DNA of 64,000 nucleotides from Erythroxylum novogranatense (GCA_029891385.1 CM057228.1:23928809-23992808), one strand, 5' to 3'; shown: positions 1-11,669, numbered from the stretch's first letter. A program made the numbers and translations. The notes: generated by a model from the letters alone, not told the origin.

Positions 1-75
1 TTTCTGCCGCTTTGTTTTCGATATGTGATTCTGTTTTTTTCGATTGGGGTCTGGTTTCGAAATCGGGTCCCAATA
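1..75 (+). repeat. Right end of an F-family LTR
   Basis: The last bases read ATCGGGTCCCAATA. They match the reverse complement of the first ~75 bases of the solo LTR at 57196-61442, which begins TGTTGGGACCCGAT. The expected terminal CA is TA here, consistent with one C-to-T change. The copy lies in the plus orientation and interrupts the 5' LTR of Ty3-1, because bases 76-117 belong to that LTR. The rest of the copy and its left TSD lie outside the window; the right TSD would be ATAGT (76-80). Whether it is a solo LTR or the end of a full element cannot be seen. Confidence 0.75.
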
Positions 76-117
76 ATAGTATACCGGGTATATGCTCTAT
101 GAGAGTGGTATGTTACA
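76..117 (+). repeat. 3' terminus of the Ty3-1 5' LTR
   Basis: Bases 86-117 (GGGTATATGCTCTATGAG then GTGGTATGTTACA) closely match the end of the 3' LTR at 56928-56964. The LTR ends in CA directly before the primer binding site. Everything upstream was displaced by the F-family LTR that ends at 75. Confidence 0.85.
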
Positions 118-121
118 TTTT

Positions 122-137
122 CGGTATCAGAGCATGG
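122..137 (+). other. Primer binding site of Ty3-1 (tRNA-iMet type)
   Basis: GGTATCAGAGCATGG lies 5 bp after the LTR end. It is complementary to the 3' end of plant initiator methionine tRNA, the usual minus-strand primer of this group. The first base of the canonical TGGTATCAGAGC is changed to C. Confidence 0.85.
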
Positions 138-297
138 TTTGACATCCTTAGGGATATATAGGAATAGTTTAACATGACATTTAGTGAGAGATTTGTATAG
201 TGATCATAATTGTTGTTTGGTATAGGTCATCCGCTATAGGAGACCGAGTTATAAAATAGCTAACCTTAAGTCAATAGAAGCCAATAAGGAGTCTCCT

Positions 298-1380
298 ATG
301 CCCCAATCTGAACAAATGCCTCAAAGATTCCCTGAGAAGAGAGAAAGAAATGATAAGCTCAGGAAGCAGGGGGTTGTGAACTTCTATAGAAGTACAAACC
401 TTGCTGAGGTAGAGGGATGGTTGGAAAGAACAGAGAGGATATTTGAGCAAATGGACTGCAAGTCTGACGAGAAGTTTAACTATGCAGTCTATCTAGTAGC
501 TCTACTGTTTGACTACGCAGTCTCATTACTCCAAGGTCCAGCTTAGTAGTAGTGGAAGACTATTCCTAGTAGCTCTGCCTGACCTTGTAGATTGACATGG
601 GAAGACATCTTGAGGGTCTTTAAGGACAATTATATGCCAAAGATTTACTTGGATAGAAAGATGAAAGAGTTTCTTAACCTGAAACAAAAGAACCTCACTG
701 TAGCCAAATATGAGGTACGGTTTAATGAGTTACTGGGATATGCTACCACTTTGATTCCGACGGAGGAAGACAAATGTAGATAGTTTGAGGATGGACTGAA
801 TATAGAAATCAAAATGAGATTGGCCATTACGGATTTGAGTAGCTTACTGAGCTACAAGCTTCTTCAATATGAATTGAGTAGTTACTGAAGAATTAACGAG
901 GTAAGTATAGGTAGGAGTTTATATTGAAGAGACAAGGTGAGTTCCAAGTTGATTATGGCAAAAGGTTCAACAAACACCTAAACAAGCCATCGCGATCATA
1001 GCCGAGGTCAAGACAGTCATGGTTTAGGTCGAGAGGCAACTCTGTCTGTTCTGGTAGAGGTTAGATGTCTGAAGGACAAACATATGGCGGGCGACCACAA
1101 CAGATGCCCAACTGTAAGCATTATGGGAAGAGACATGGTGGAGAATGTTGGAAGATGTTAGGAGCCTATTTGCGATGTGGCACTTTTTAGCATCAGATCA
1201 AAGATTGTCTTGCCATTGTAGGAACAGAGTTTGGAGTAAGAGGAGGATCCGTTACTGAAATGATTGTCCAGTAAAGCAGAGCTAGTGGAGTAGGATAAAG
1301 AGATAGAGGTAGGGGTAGAACTAGTTCAGCAGGTCCTAGTGTCAGAATTGAGATGCGAAGCAACTAATTACAATCTCAAG
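298..1380 (+). pseudogene. Ty3-1 gag remnant (capsid and zinc knuckles)
   Basis: An ATG at 298 opens 82 codons with the gypsy capsid pattern (AEVEGWL, then IFEQMDC). It is stopped by tandem TAGs at 544. Capsid similarity resumes at 592 (TWEDILRVFKDNYMP, then TVAKYEVRFNELLGYA) and runs past a TAG at 781 to about 890. Two Cys-rich knuckles, the nucleocapsid RNA-binding part, are still readable between 1113 and 1210 (CKHYGKRHGGECW, then LRCGTF, a stop, HQIKDC). Family role: Gag packages the element RNA into particles. Several stops and frame changes make it non-functional. The open stretches are remnants, not separate genes. Confidence 0.82.
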
Positions 1381-1424
1381 CTAAGATCTATGCGATTACC
1401 AGATAAGAGGCTTAAAATTTCCCT

Positions 1425-1830
1425 TATAGGGTTGCAGATGTGTTATATGTCTTTAATTTTGAGGCATTTGCATTGTTAGATCCAAGGTCCACGCATTCAT
1501 TTATTATCCTACACCTGGCATCTAATCTGCATTGTGAGAGAGAGATGTTAAAATGTGACTTAGAAGTGAGTACCTAACAGGTAGTACTATAGGAAGTAGG
1601 GAAGTCTATAAAGGGTGCATTATTCGGGTTGATCAGGCAAAGTTGGAAGTTGATTTGATAGTCCTACAGTTAAGAGAGATATATTTTATTATGGGTATAG
1701 ATTGACTTATTAGACATAGGGCTGTAATAAATTGTTATACTAAAGAAGTAATTATTGACTCTCCTAATCAACCACGAGTGATATTTCGAGGTACTAGTCA
1801 GGCAGTGCCTATGTAACTAATACTCGAAGT
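1425..1830 (+). pseudogene. Ty3-1 aspartic protease remnant
   Basis: The segment reading ALLDPRSTHSFI (about 1470-1505) aligns with the active-site strand of gypsy proteases, normally FDSGATHSFI. The catalytic Asp is present, but Gly-Ala of D-S/T-G-A has become Arg-Ser, so activity is unlikely. Downstream there are several stops, and protease-like residues can be followed only loosely to about 1830. It lies between gag and RT, the normal order. Family role: cleavage of the Gag-Pol polyprotein. Confidence 0.65.
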
Positions 1831-1904
1831 GAGCATACAATTTAGGAAACTCCTATTGTCAAGGATTTCTCATATGTGTTTCCTAGTGAGTTATCGGGAT
1901 TAAC

Positions 1905-3180
1905 CTAGATAGGAAAGCAGAGTTTACAATCCACCTTGTTCCATGTACCACTCATATATTTATTCCTCCGTATAATATGGAACTTAAGGAACTTAAAACC
2001 TAATTGTAAGAGTTGTTGGCTAAGGGTTTTATCAGACCTAGTGTGTCACTTTAGGGAGCTCCAATTTTTTTTATAAAGAAGAATGATGGGACTTTGAGAT
2101 TGTATATTGATTATAGATAGTTAAATTGGGTGACGGTGAAAAACAAGTATCCCTTACCAAGAATTGATGATTTACTTGACTAGTTACAGGGAGCTTAGGT
2201 GTTTACTAAACTGGATTGGAGGTCAGGATACTACCAGTTGAAAATAGCAAAAATTGATGTACCAAAGAGTGCATTCAGGACCAGATATGGACATTTTCAA
2301 TTTTTGGTGATGCCTTTTGAATTGACAAATGCTCTAGAAGCTTTTATGGCCCTGATGAACAAGGTATTTCAGCCTTACTTAGATCATTTTATGATTGTAT
2401 TCATAGATGATATTTTGGTGTATTCGAAGAATAGAGAGGAGCATTCTTAGCACCTGAGATTAGTTTTATAGATAATGAGAGAGAAGCAATTGTATGTCAA
2501 GTTCAGTAAGTGTAAATTATGGTTTAATAAAGTGATGTTCTTGGGTTATTTAGTATCTAAACGGGGTATACAGGTAGACCCAAAGAAATTTGAGGCAGTA
2601 ATAAAGTGGGAAGCCCCTAGAAATATGTCTAAGATTCAGAGTTTTCTTGGACTAGCTAGTTATTACATAAGGTTTGTTGAGGGGTTTTCACTAATCTCAG
2701 CCCCTTTAATAAAGATTTTGAAGAAGAATGTACCTTTCAAATGGATTGGTGAATGTCAAAACAATTTTGAGGAATTAAAACACCTAATGACTACAGTACC
2801 TGTGTTAACTATTTCATCCAGATCTGGGGTTTATGTTGTATACAGTGATGCTTCACACCAAGGATTAGGGTGTGTTTTGATGTAATATGGTAAAGTAGTA
2901 GCATGTGCTTCGAGAAAATTAAGACCTCATGAGTTTAACTATTCGGTTCATGATTTAGAGCTTGCTGTGATGGTGTTTACCTTGAAAATTTATAGACATT
3001 ATTTATATAGTGAGACATTTTAGATATTTATATATCATAGAGGCTTGAGATATTTATAGAGTCAGAAGGAGTTGAATATGAGACAACGGTGGTGGATTGA
3101 ATTGTTTAAGGATTATGATTGTACGATTGAATACCATCCTGGTAAAGCTAATGTTGTGGATGATGTCTTATGTAGAAAAT
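1905..3180 (+). pseudogene. Ty3-1 reverse transcriptase and RNase H remnant
   Basis: RT is readable in one frame from about 1910 to 2885. It shows an AP-FF-KK-DGT block (2060), YPLPRIDDL (2150), [11 protein letters not shown] (2210), [15 protein letters not shown] (2275), the catalytic box [10 protein letters not shown] (2399-2428) and FLGLASYY (2645). RNase H follows in the same frame, with YSDASHQGLGCVLM near 2840 and an HDLELA block near 2950. The two catalytic Asp of the FIDD box are intact. The gene is broken by about a dozen in-frame stops. Nearly all are TAG or TAA at positions where the family has Gln (for example RQLN, DQLQ, LMQYG, LQSQKEL), plus one at a conserved Trp. There are no frameshifts in 1.2 kb, so decay was mainly by point mutation. 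Confidence 0.9.
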
Positions 3181-3449
3181 CTAATAACAATATGGAACAA
3201 ATTCAGACATCGAGGTTACCATACCTAGTTCAACTAAGAGCATTGAATGTTGAGTTAAATTTGGGATAGAATGAAACATTGATAACTACATTGAAACTTA
3301 GACCAGTATTGCATGAAAAGATTAGAAAAGTTTAAAGCAAGGATCCAGAACTAGTGAAGCTTATAAAGAAGTTGAAACAGAATCCGAGTTATGAATTTGA
3401 GTTGGGAGATGATACATTATGGTTGAAGCAGAGATTATATGTACCTGAT

Positions 3450-4812
3450 GTTGATGATTTGAGTAAAAGAGATTTTGGAGGAAGCTCACATGACAATTTA
3501 TGCTATGCTTCTTGGTACTACCAAGATGTATAATACTCTAAAACAACATTTTTGGTGGTTAGGAATGAAGAAACAAGTGGTTGAATATGTTGTTAAATGT
3601 TTGACATGCCAGTAGATTAAGGCTGAACATTAAGCTCCAGTTAGAAAGTTACAGTCATTACCTATTTTGGAATGGAAATGGGAGATAATCACAATGGATT
3701 TTATTATGGGTATACTAAGAACTTTGAGGCAATATGATGCCATATTGATTATTGTCAATAGATTGACAAAATCGGCTGATTTCCTACCCATGAGAGAGAA
3801 TAATACATTAGATCAGTTAGCTCAGAGATATGTTAATGAAATAGTTAAATTACAGGGAATCCCAATGTCTACTATATTAGATCGAGATTCCAAATTTACC
3901 TCTAGATTTTGGGATAGTTTATAAACAACATTGCATACGAAGTTGAACTTTAGTATAATATTTCATCCTCAAACAGATGAATCGAGTAAGATGACTATTA
4001 AGACTGTTGAGGATATGCTCAGTGCTTATGTTTTGGAGTTTCAAGGAGTATAGGATGAATATGTTACTCTCATTGAATTTGTTTATAATAATCACTATCA
4101 CACGGTAGTATTAGTATGGCTCTATATAAAGCATTATATGACAGAAAGTGTCAATCACCTATGTACTAGGACGAGGAAGGCCTAAGTATTGTTGAAGGCC
4201 CAAAGTTGATTCAAGACACTGTGGATAAGGTAAAACTGATCCGTAGTAGGATTAAGGCAGCGCAAGATAGACAAAAGAGTTATGCAGATCAGAACTGGAG
4301 AGATATGGAATATTTGGTGGGAGATAAGGTGTTCCTGTAAGTGTTACCTTGGCAACGAGTGCTAAGATTCGGTAAAAAGGAAAAATTGAGACCTAGATAT
4401 ATTGATCCTTATGAGATTACTAAGAGAATAAGACCATTAGCTTATAAGTTAGCATTACCACTAGAAATGACTCAGATCTATAATGTGTTTCATGTTAGTA
4501 TGCTCAGGAGATATCAGTCATCAGATCTATAATGTATTTCATGTTAGTATGCTCAAGAGATATCAGTCAGATACAACATATGTGTTACTAACACAGGAAG
4601 TTGAAATTGTAAGTAATTTGAGTTATATTAAGGAACTGGTTAAAATAGTGGGTTATCAGACTAAACAATTGAGAAACTGAGTGATCTTATTGGTTAAAGT
4701 GTTTTGGAGGAATCATTTGAGGGAAGAAGCCATATGGGAAACTTAGAGAATGTGAGGAATTATACCCCCATTTATTTGATAAATCAAGTAAGAATTTCGA
4801 GGACAAAATTTC
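3450..4812 (+). pseudogene. Ty3-1 integrase and chromodomain-like tail remnant
   Basis: The HHCC zinc part lies at about 3480-3615 (TKMYNTLKQHFWWLGM, then CLTC). A frameshift near 3465 separates it from RNase H. The core starts with MDFIMG near 3694 and shows LDRDSKFTSRFW near 3880. The catalytic Glu in the block after HPQTD (about 3975) is replaced by Lys. A stop interrupts at 3922 and frame changes follow. The C-terminal part (4320-4530) has LPWQRVLRFGKK and IYNVFHVSML. The tail near 4700 keeps VFWRNHLREEAIWE, the chromodomain-like end of Tekay/Del chromoviruses. Family role: insertion of the cDNA into chromatin. It is inactive here. Confidence 0.85.
4472..4569 (+). repeat. 49-bp tandem duplication in the Ty3-1 pol tail
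   Basis: Bases 4472-4520 and 4521-4569 are adjacent copies with two differences (G/A at the 16th and 37th base). The unit encodes IYNVFHVSMLRRYQS. Because 49 is not a multiple of 3, the duplication shifts the reading frame. Confidence 0.93.
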
Positions 4813-4830
4813 ATCTTAAGGAGGGAGAAT
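4793..4830 (+). other. Ty3-1 polypurine tract and upstream hairpin
   Basis: CTTAAGGAGGGAGAAT ends directly at the 3' LTR and is the plus-strand primer tract. Just upstream, AATTTCGAGGACAAAATT is a one-mismatch form of the AATTTCGAGGACGAAATT hairpin also found beside the tracts of Ty3-2 and element C. Confidence 0.88.
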
Positions 4831-5977
4831 TGTAATAACCAGTTTCCATACTAAGTGTTAGAGCGTTATACTATTGCACATAAGTAATATCATTGAGAAT
4901 TTATGAAATCAATTTCATTTACATGCATAATATTTGCATACACACATGAATCATGATTTAGAAACATTACAAGGATAGTATATGCGCTTAATTGACATAT
5001 TCTGGGTTATGAAAGGTTTAAAATGGTTATGATATGATTGTGTATTGCTTATTTCCTAAGTTTTGGTTTGATAGATTACAATTAGTAATTTGGAATTATT
5101 TGTTACAATGGGAAGATTAATGAATTAATATGTACATTTGCACTAGGAAAAAATATAAAATGGCAAAACAAGTTGACACATGGCAGTAGAAATAAGTGAC
5201 ATGTAGCAATAGGATTGAGTGACAAATAGTTTAGGTAATTGGGTGGCAAGTGGCTTAGGAAACTATAAGACAAATGGGCTAGTTATGGACTGATAATTGG
5301 TAGCTTATAAAAGAGGACATGCAACTTATTCCTTTGGATGCCAAGCATCTTAACCGTTGCCACATACCTACATCCACGACACACACACACATAAATGACG
5401 ATATTTTCACTTGTTTTTATTACATGCTATCATCTTCTTCCTTCCTTATTGCCAACATACACACTCAACCCTGAAAACTTTGAGTTTTGCCCAAAATTCT
5501 TCACTTTCCCACTCTAATATTCTATTGTCTTCATTTTATTGTTGAAACCCATTTCGACTCCTACCTTATTCTTAGAATTTTGCTTGCAAGATTGGAGGGC
5601 TAGGATAGCTTATTGATTGAGTCAGAGTTAAAGATAAACAAGTGAAAATTCTAATCTTTTATGGCATGTATGATAGAAATCTTATGATGAATGAATAAGG
5701 ATGAATTACATGAGGTATTGACGATGAGGTTATGCTGGAAATTAATAGGTTTCATTTTGTTTTTTATGCATAAGAGAAGTAGGTTAAAGGTTGTTATATG
5801 GATGATTTAGATTGATATTTGAATTTTAATGAAGGTGAATTTATGCTAAAGAAAGGTGCTAATTAAGTGTTCTTAAATTTAGAAAGAAAAACCCTAGGAC
5901 TACATGTATGATAGTGAATGATAATTTTTGTTTTAGTTTTTGATGCATGAAAGATAGATAGTTTATGAGGATAATTT
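4831..5977 (+). repeat. Ty3-1 3' LTR, left part
   Basis: It begins TGTAATAACC after the polypurine tract. It contains a TATA box (5306-5313) in GCTTATAAAAGAGG, so transcription would start near 5340. It is interrupted at 5978 by Sire-A and continues at 54854. Bases 5973-5977 (AATTT) are the left copy of the Sire-A TSD. The segment 5020-5230 matches 57130-57195 plus 61448-61600, which shows that a second LTR of the family lies to the right. Confidence 0.9.
5306..5313 (+). promoter_or_regulatory. TATA box of the Ty3-1 LTR
   Basis: TATAAAAG in an LTR U3-like position, about 475 bp from the LTR start. In the related LTR at 61670-61690 the same place reads GGTAGCTTGAGAAATGG, so the box is lost there. 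Confidence 0.6.
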
Positions 5978-7026
5978 TGAAGTAAATCACCTGTTAATAT
6001 AGAATTCTAATATAATACATAAACTACACAAGAAGGGGGGTTGAATTGTGTAATCTTTTTGAAAATATTAATCTTTTGAGACTTATTGAATTTCTTTACA
6101 AAAATTCAAATGATTACTAAAACACTTTGCTAAAGTTAATAAGCAATGCAATCACAAGTAATATTATTTACTCATCTAACAACAAGAAAATTAAAAGTAA
6201 GGGTTAGAGAATAGACACTGCGATTTTACACTAGTTCACCTCAACTTGGGCTACATCCAATCCTCAAAGCTAGTCTAAGATTTCACTATACTTTTCAACT
6301 TTAAAAGTATTCTTTCTACACTTACAGAGCCTCTTCAGGTCTCTCTCATTAAGTATTCTTTATCAGCTGTATTAGCCTCTCCAGGCTCCAGCCTTCTTTT
6401 CTCTCTCTAAAAAAATATTTTTAAGCTTTAGGTTATAGATGTATTCACTCACTTCTTTCGCACTTTGAATACATAGTATTTGCTAATATAAAAGCATTTG
6501 TTCGTTGTCTTAATCTTCAACTATAACTAGTATTTATAGCCTCAGTCTCTAACTATCTTCTTGAAAATTGCTTTTTGAATCTTCTAGAAACGATTATTAG
6601 TTAAGTCCTGTAACTAACTCCAACTAATTAAGTATCTGACGTTTTAGAATATCTTCCTTTTGTATCGTCTGGAATAATGTTTCTTATGTTATTATGTTTC
6701 GTCTGTTATTCCATTTTGTCTATTTTATCACTTCATCTGATGTCGCGCTTCATCTGGTGTTGCGTGTCGTTTGTTATCACACTTTTTCTGGTGTCATGCT
6801 TCGTCTGGTGTTTTGCTTTGTCTATTGTTGCGCTTCGTTTGTTGTTACGCTTTGTCTGGTGTAGCACTTCGTCTAGTGTTGACCGCGCTCCTTTTGAGTT
6901 GACTAAATGTTACTTACATTTTTCTGCACACTTAATAAAGTTATCAAAACAGTTCATATATTTCTAAGATTATTATTATTTGATTGTCATCAAAATTAAT
7001 ACAAGTGAAATTCTCTTGACTTAACA
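5978..7026 (-). repeat. Sire-A 3' LTR
   Basis: 1049 bp, matching 53697-54848 along its whole length with many substitutions. The minus-strand TATA box TATAAATA is at 6531-6538 (54251-54258 in the other LTR). The copies differ visibly more than the LTR pairs of the inner elements, in line with an older insertion. Confidence 0.93.
6660..6890 (-). repeat. CGTCTGG short tandem repeats in the Sire-A 3' LTR
   Basis: Degenerate units of about 16-18 bp of the form TTCGTCTGGTGTTGCG are repeated head to tail. The array sits upstream of the TATA box in transcription direction, as an enhancer-like region would. The longer version in the 5' LTR is at 54370-54720. An apparent 96-codon hydrophobic reading frame here is a by-product of the repeats. 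Confidence 0.85.
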
Positions 7027-7045
7027 ATCTACCCCTTTTTTATGA
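7027..7045 (-). other. Sire-A polypurine tract
   Basis: On the minus strand AAAAAAGGGGTAGAT directly precedes the 3' LTR. The A-run followed by GGGG is the form seen in sireviruses and resembles the secondary tract of Sire-B at 42206-42218. Confidence 0.85.
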
Positions 7046-7229
7046 TAACAAATAATCATAATTTTAGAAGATAAGATGATATTTATAGACGAATAGATGA
7101 AGAGTATTACAACGAATAATCAAACAAAAAACATAAAAAAGAATTGCATACAAGATATATACAATGCTTTCTATCTGCTTTCTATCTTCTCTTCTCGTTC
7201 TCCTCTTTTTCTCCTTTTCCCCTATTTGT

Positions 7230-8028
7230 TATTAATCCAAAAGATTGCTCATGATAGACACTTCAGAACTTCAGAAAACATATGTTGCATGTCAGTGTAG
7301 ATCATCTTGAGGTCTTGTTTAATAGTAACTTGTAGTAGTGCTATTTCCTTATGAAAATCACCTGCTGAGTCAGCTAGTTCATCAACCTTAGTATGAACTT
7401 AATCAATTTCTTTTGCTAATGCTTCCTAAACTTCCTTCTGACTGTGACTTGCTTCTGTCCAATTTATGAAATGCTTCAAGAACTCAGGATTATCAGTAGG
7501 ATCTTGTTGTATCTCACTAAGTGGATGAAGGTTTTCAACAGCAGATGGTTCTGAAGGTAAAACGTCTAACTCTATAATTTTGATAGAGGGTAGATTGAAG
7601 GGTTGTTTTCCTTCTGGGAGATCAAGATCATCAGGTTTTGTTAGTTTTCGAATTGGTTGCCCAATAAGGTGTAACACATCCTTGACTTAAGGTATGAAAA
7701 CTAAAGGTCTAAAATGCATTACCAAATGCACAAAGGTTTCTAAATTGAAATTGATACCTTCAATCGTGATACTTTTGTACTGTCCTTCTTTTATTTTGCC
7801 AACTACCTTGAAGTTTTCATCTGTGGTTAGAACTCCAAATTTGTTTCCTGGTGCTTTTGAAATGTGATATGAAATATAGATTCCTTTAGGTTGAGCTACA
7901 TTACATGCATCATCTATGTTTTTCACAGCTACTTGAATATGCTCTTTTGTATGATCATCATTATTTCCCTCAAGAAACATCTTCTTTTTTCTTTTCTCTT
8001 AATTTATCACAAGGTTTGAACATCTTGG
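7230..8028 (-). pseudogene. Sire-A env-like gene, C-terminal part
   Basis: Two open stretches (7687-7980 and 7426-7677) and a continuation to about 7250 follow one another on the minus strand, separated by stops. The end (about 7420-7250) has a heptad-like pattern suggesting a coiled coil (EALAKEID, then VHTKVDELADSAGDFHKEIA). The env-like protein of Sire-B ends the same way. The part upstream in the gene lies at 43723-45007, across the Sire-B insertion. Bases 8024-8028 (CTTGG) are the left TSD of Sire-B. The function of env-like proteins in sireviruses is unproven. Assignment rests on position between pol and 3' LTR and on the coiled-coil end. Confidence 0.65.
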
Positions 8029-8664
8029 TGTTGGACCAATGGTGGTTGACAAATAAAATCCCTTTATGTTTTGATAATAATAAAATGTATAGAATTGGTT
8101 AAGAAATTATTTCAGGTGATTTGGATTACAATTAAAAGATTAATACAATTTAAGATTGACATATCTACAAATCAAGAGATAGATTAACATATCTACAAAT
8201 CAAGAGATAGACAACTCATCACCAACGTTCAAGGGATAAGAAGATGATTTTCGTGAAGATTATAATCAATTATATGTATCCCAACAAACAAAGGTTGAAG
8301 CTTATCTAAAATATGTCCGTTGGAACAAGCACCAGTCGACCAGAACATTATTAGTCGACTGAGAATTAACATTTCTACAAAGTGGGGTTTAAACCAGTCG
8401 ACCAAGATCTAGTAAGTCGACTAAAAGTAAAGGATCAGTAAGTTGGACAATAATTATAGTCGACTATAATCATTCCAGTCGACTAGCATCATATCAGTCG
8501 ACTGATCGAAGAGTGTAGATGGGTGTTTCATAAATAAAAAAATGTTTGTTCCAATCGACTAGCATTACACCAGTCAACTGATCGAAGAGCATAGAAGGGT
8601 GTTTCAGCAGCAAAAAACGTTTGTTCCAATCGACTAGCATCTCCACCAGTCGACTAGCATTACA
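8029..8664 (+). repeat. Sire-B 5' LTR, left part
   Basis: It matches 42592-43095 of the 3' LTR. Two extra tandem copies lengthen it: a ~30-bp unit near 8156-8211 and a ~78-bp unit at about 8492-8647, both single in the 3' LTR. It is cut at 8664 by element C; bases 8660-8664 (TTACA) are the left TSD of C. Confidence 0.93.
8332..8660 (+). promoter_or_regulatory. GTCGAC palindrome array in the Sire-B LTR
   Basis: About nine copies of AGTCGACT or close variants lie in ~330 bp, many extended to palindromes such as CAGTCGACTG and TATAGTCGACTATA. They are upstream of the TATA box of this LTR (31225-31232, across the C insertion). The matching array in the 3' LTR is 42868-43095. Conserved palindromes upstream of the promoter suggest protein-binding sites; the binding factor is unknown. 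Confidence 0.75.
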
Positions 8665-11600
8665 TGTAACATCCCACCCCCGACAGGAAGAGTAAAATAG
8701 TAAATTGGCATAGGATGAGATTGCTAGGGATTTGTTAGTATTGTCCATGCATACTGGTACTAGTGAACAGTGAAATCTGTGCACATGAAATTACTGTACA
8801 AGCATACATGACATTCCCGGTTTTTGTGCCTAAGGCAATTTTATTGTGATTAACGTAGCTATTGGGTTTGATAAATTATTCTGAGTGAGTCATTGACTAT
8901 TTTATATTTTAAGGAAGTTTTAGAAATTTTTCTGGAATTTTTCGGAGAAAATTCCCGGATCGAAAAAAATCGTCAAGTGGCGAACCGGTCGATTTTCGGT
9001 ACCGAAATTGTTATCAATTGGTACTGGCCTATTGGATATTTTGTGGTAGGGTCGAAATATGGACCCTTAAAGCTTGTTGGAACCGAAATTGGATTGAAAT
9101 TGCTTGGTATTTGTTTTATTATTTTCAAAAATTTTGATTGGTCCTTTGACTTTTCCTATTCCTTCCTAAATTGCCAAGTGTCCTCCTAATTTAATGCTTG
9201 GAGATGGCTTGGACTTGGTCTTCTCTTCTCATTCTCGATACTTCTTAATGGTTAAAGGGAAAGAATGAACAAAAAATGGATTAAATGTCTTCATCAACCG
9301 AAATTAAGCTTATTAGTTAATGAATTGTTTGACTTTTCTTCTTTCCCCTCCTATTGCCACCTATTGCCCTCATTAATGCTCCCTTATCTCTCATTCTCGG
9401 TTTTGCCTTAGGGAATGAATAAAAAGCTGGAAAATCATCACTTGTTTCATGTTTATTCACTCACTCACCGAAAACCCTCTTCATCTTTCCTTCTCCATCG
9501 ATTTTTTTTCTCCTTCTTCATTGTTATTTCCTCCAACCTTAAGTGATCTTCCTTGCATGCTTATAATCTCAACCTTTAACCTTCCTACATGATGAGAACC
9601 ATGTATGGGTTGAGAAAGTGGAGAGGTTGGTGTAGTAGTGAAGAGGGAAGGCTTGAGTAGGTAGGTTATGGTTTAAGCTTTACTTATGCTTTTAATGAAT
9701 GAATTAGTAAGTAATTGCATTGATTGGAAGTTCTTGTGCATTAAATATGATTTATGATGCATGAATTTCATGAAATATATGGCTTGATTATTTGGGTATA
9801 AATGTATGTTGTGTGAGGGTAAGTGAATGAACATGGTTTAGATTGGTTTTAGCTTGGTTTTGGATTGATTTTGATGACTATTATTGAATAGAATTTAAGA
9901 GGTAGGTGCTGCCAACTTATGGTAGGTATTCCTAGTGAATGTATGAATATTGTAGGGATTGATTTTGTGTCCAATGGAGATGCTTATGGTAGTAGAATTT
10001 GAATTGACATGATAGGAAGTGTAGTTGGGAAGTAAAGCTGAAAATGTGAGTTTGACCTACTGTACTGTTTTGAGCATAACTCATTTTGTGGTTATGCAAA
10101 TGAGGTAATATTTGTTCCAAATTAAACTTTGGTTTGTTGGCTACATTTTTTTGTGAAATAGGTTTTGTCTAATTTTAGCCTTAAGAGGGTGAATTTAGCA
10201 TGGAAAGTTACTGTTAAGGTTACTGTGAACAGTATCCGGATCAATGACCTACTAGTTTTGAGAAGGAATTAGGGAAAATGGTCTAAATGAAAGTTGAAGC
10301 CTGTATTGTTAGATTTCCAATTCCACTGATTTTGCAATTTTTCGATCTGTATATTGGGAGATATGCGTTGTGGAATAGTGACTGATTTTGAGCAATTTGG
10401 TGAAACCTAGACTAAGTGTGAATTTGATGCACATTCTGACTGGGAGCAATTTTAGCAATTTCTGTGAATTGAATTGACTTGAGTGATCTTCTGAAGAGTT
10501 GTAGAGGAACTAATTATCTTGAAAATGGTATACAGCATGTAATTTTTGGAAATAATATTTGGGAAGTTATGAGTTTTCAAAAATGGAACCTGCATTAGGT
10601 TTTTAACTGCTGCCCTGATCAGTCACTTGTTTGGCAGTTTTGAATTTGTTAGAGATGGAATTGGCTCTTAAGCTCTTCATGAAACTTGAAGTATATGGTT
10701 TAAACTTTCCAATGATATAAGGTAGTGATTTTTTTGACTTGTGTACAGGGCGTTATGCTTGATAGAACATTACTGTCCAGATTGGGTGATTTCTGGGGCA
10801 GCATCATTGATTGAATTATTTGACATAGTTAACAATTGAATTTGATTTTGGTTTGTTCATGAAAGTTGTAGAAAACATTGTGGTTTTTCTGATCATATTT
10901 ATTTTGTAATTTTTTGACTGAAGAGAATGGAAGTTACTGAATTTTCTGATCTTATTTATGGTTTGTAATTTTCTAAATTGTGTGTAAAGAGATATGCTAG
11001 TTAGAATGTCAGACAGAAAAAAGGGAAAAAGAGAAGGAAATAAGGGCCGGGAATTCATGAACATGAATTATACACCTAAATGTGCATCATTAACTAACTC
11101 AGATTGGATATTTAGTGATCGTATTGTTCTCTGATTCTTATAGCGACACAATTGGAGCGTCGATCGACCGACGTTGCAGAGACTTCCTGGCATTAGCTCG
11201 GAAGTGATAGGTGAGTAACCTAGATGGTTTCTCGATTACTGATTGTTTATAATTTTGTACTTATAATAATGTGGAGGATAATGGTGGGCTTGCGTTTGTT
11301 TATGACTAATTTCGGGCCGAAGGTGCCCGATGTACTGGGAGATACTGACATAGAAGTGCTCTATGTGTGATTGTGATTGGAATGTGATTGTTTGTGAACC
11401 AATTGTGCGAATGTGTTAATTTGGGATCATAAATCGTGATTATGATTTTGTGACCTATCTGATGATCGTGTTAATTTGGAATCGATTGTGATGGTATAAA
11501 AGTGTTATGGGTGTGAGGGACTGCCATTGCGTTTTTAATGTGAAATATTGTGAATAAATTGCCCGATTTTGATAATTTGGAAATGATTGTGATATAGGAA

Positions 11601-11669
11601 TACATGAATAAAGTGATTGAACTGTAGCATAAATGAATACGTGCATGATTGCAAAATCAGTTAATGATA

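Noticed and set aside
6677..6967. 96-codon hydrophobic frame resembling a membrane protein
   Set aside because: It arises from CGTCTGG-type repeats in the Sire-A LTR, on the strand opposite to transcription, and is not open in the other LTR.
8494..8784. 96-codon minus frame
   Set aside because: It crosses the junction between the Sire-B LTR and element C, so it formed by chance at the insertion.
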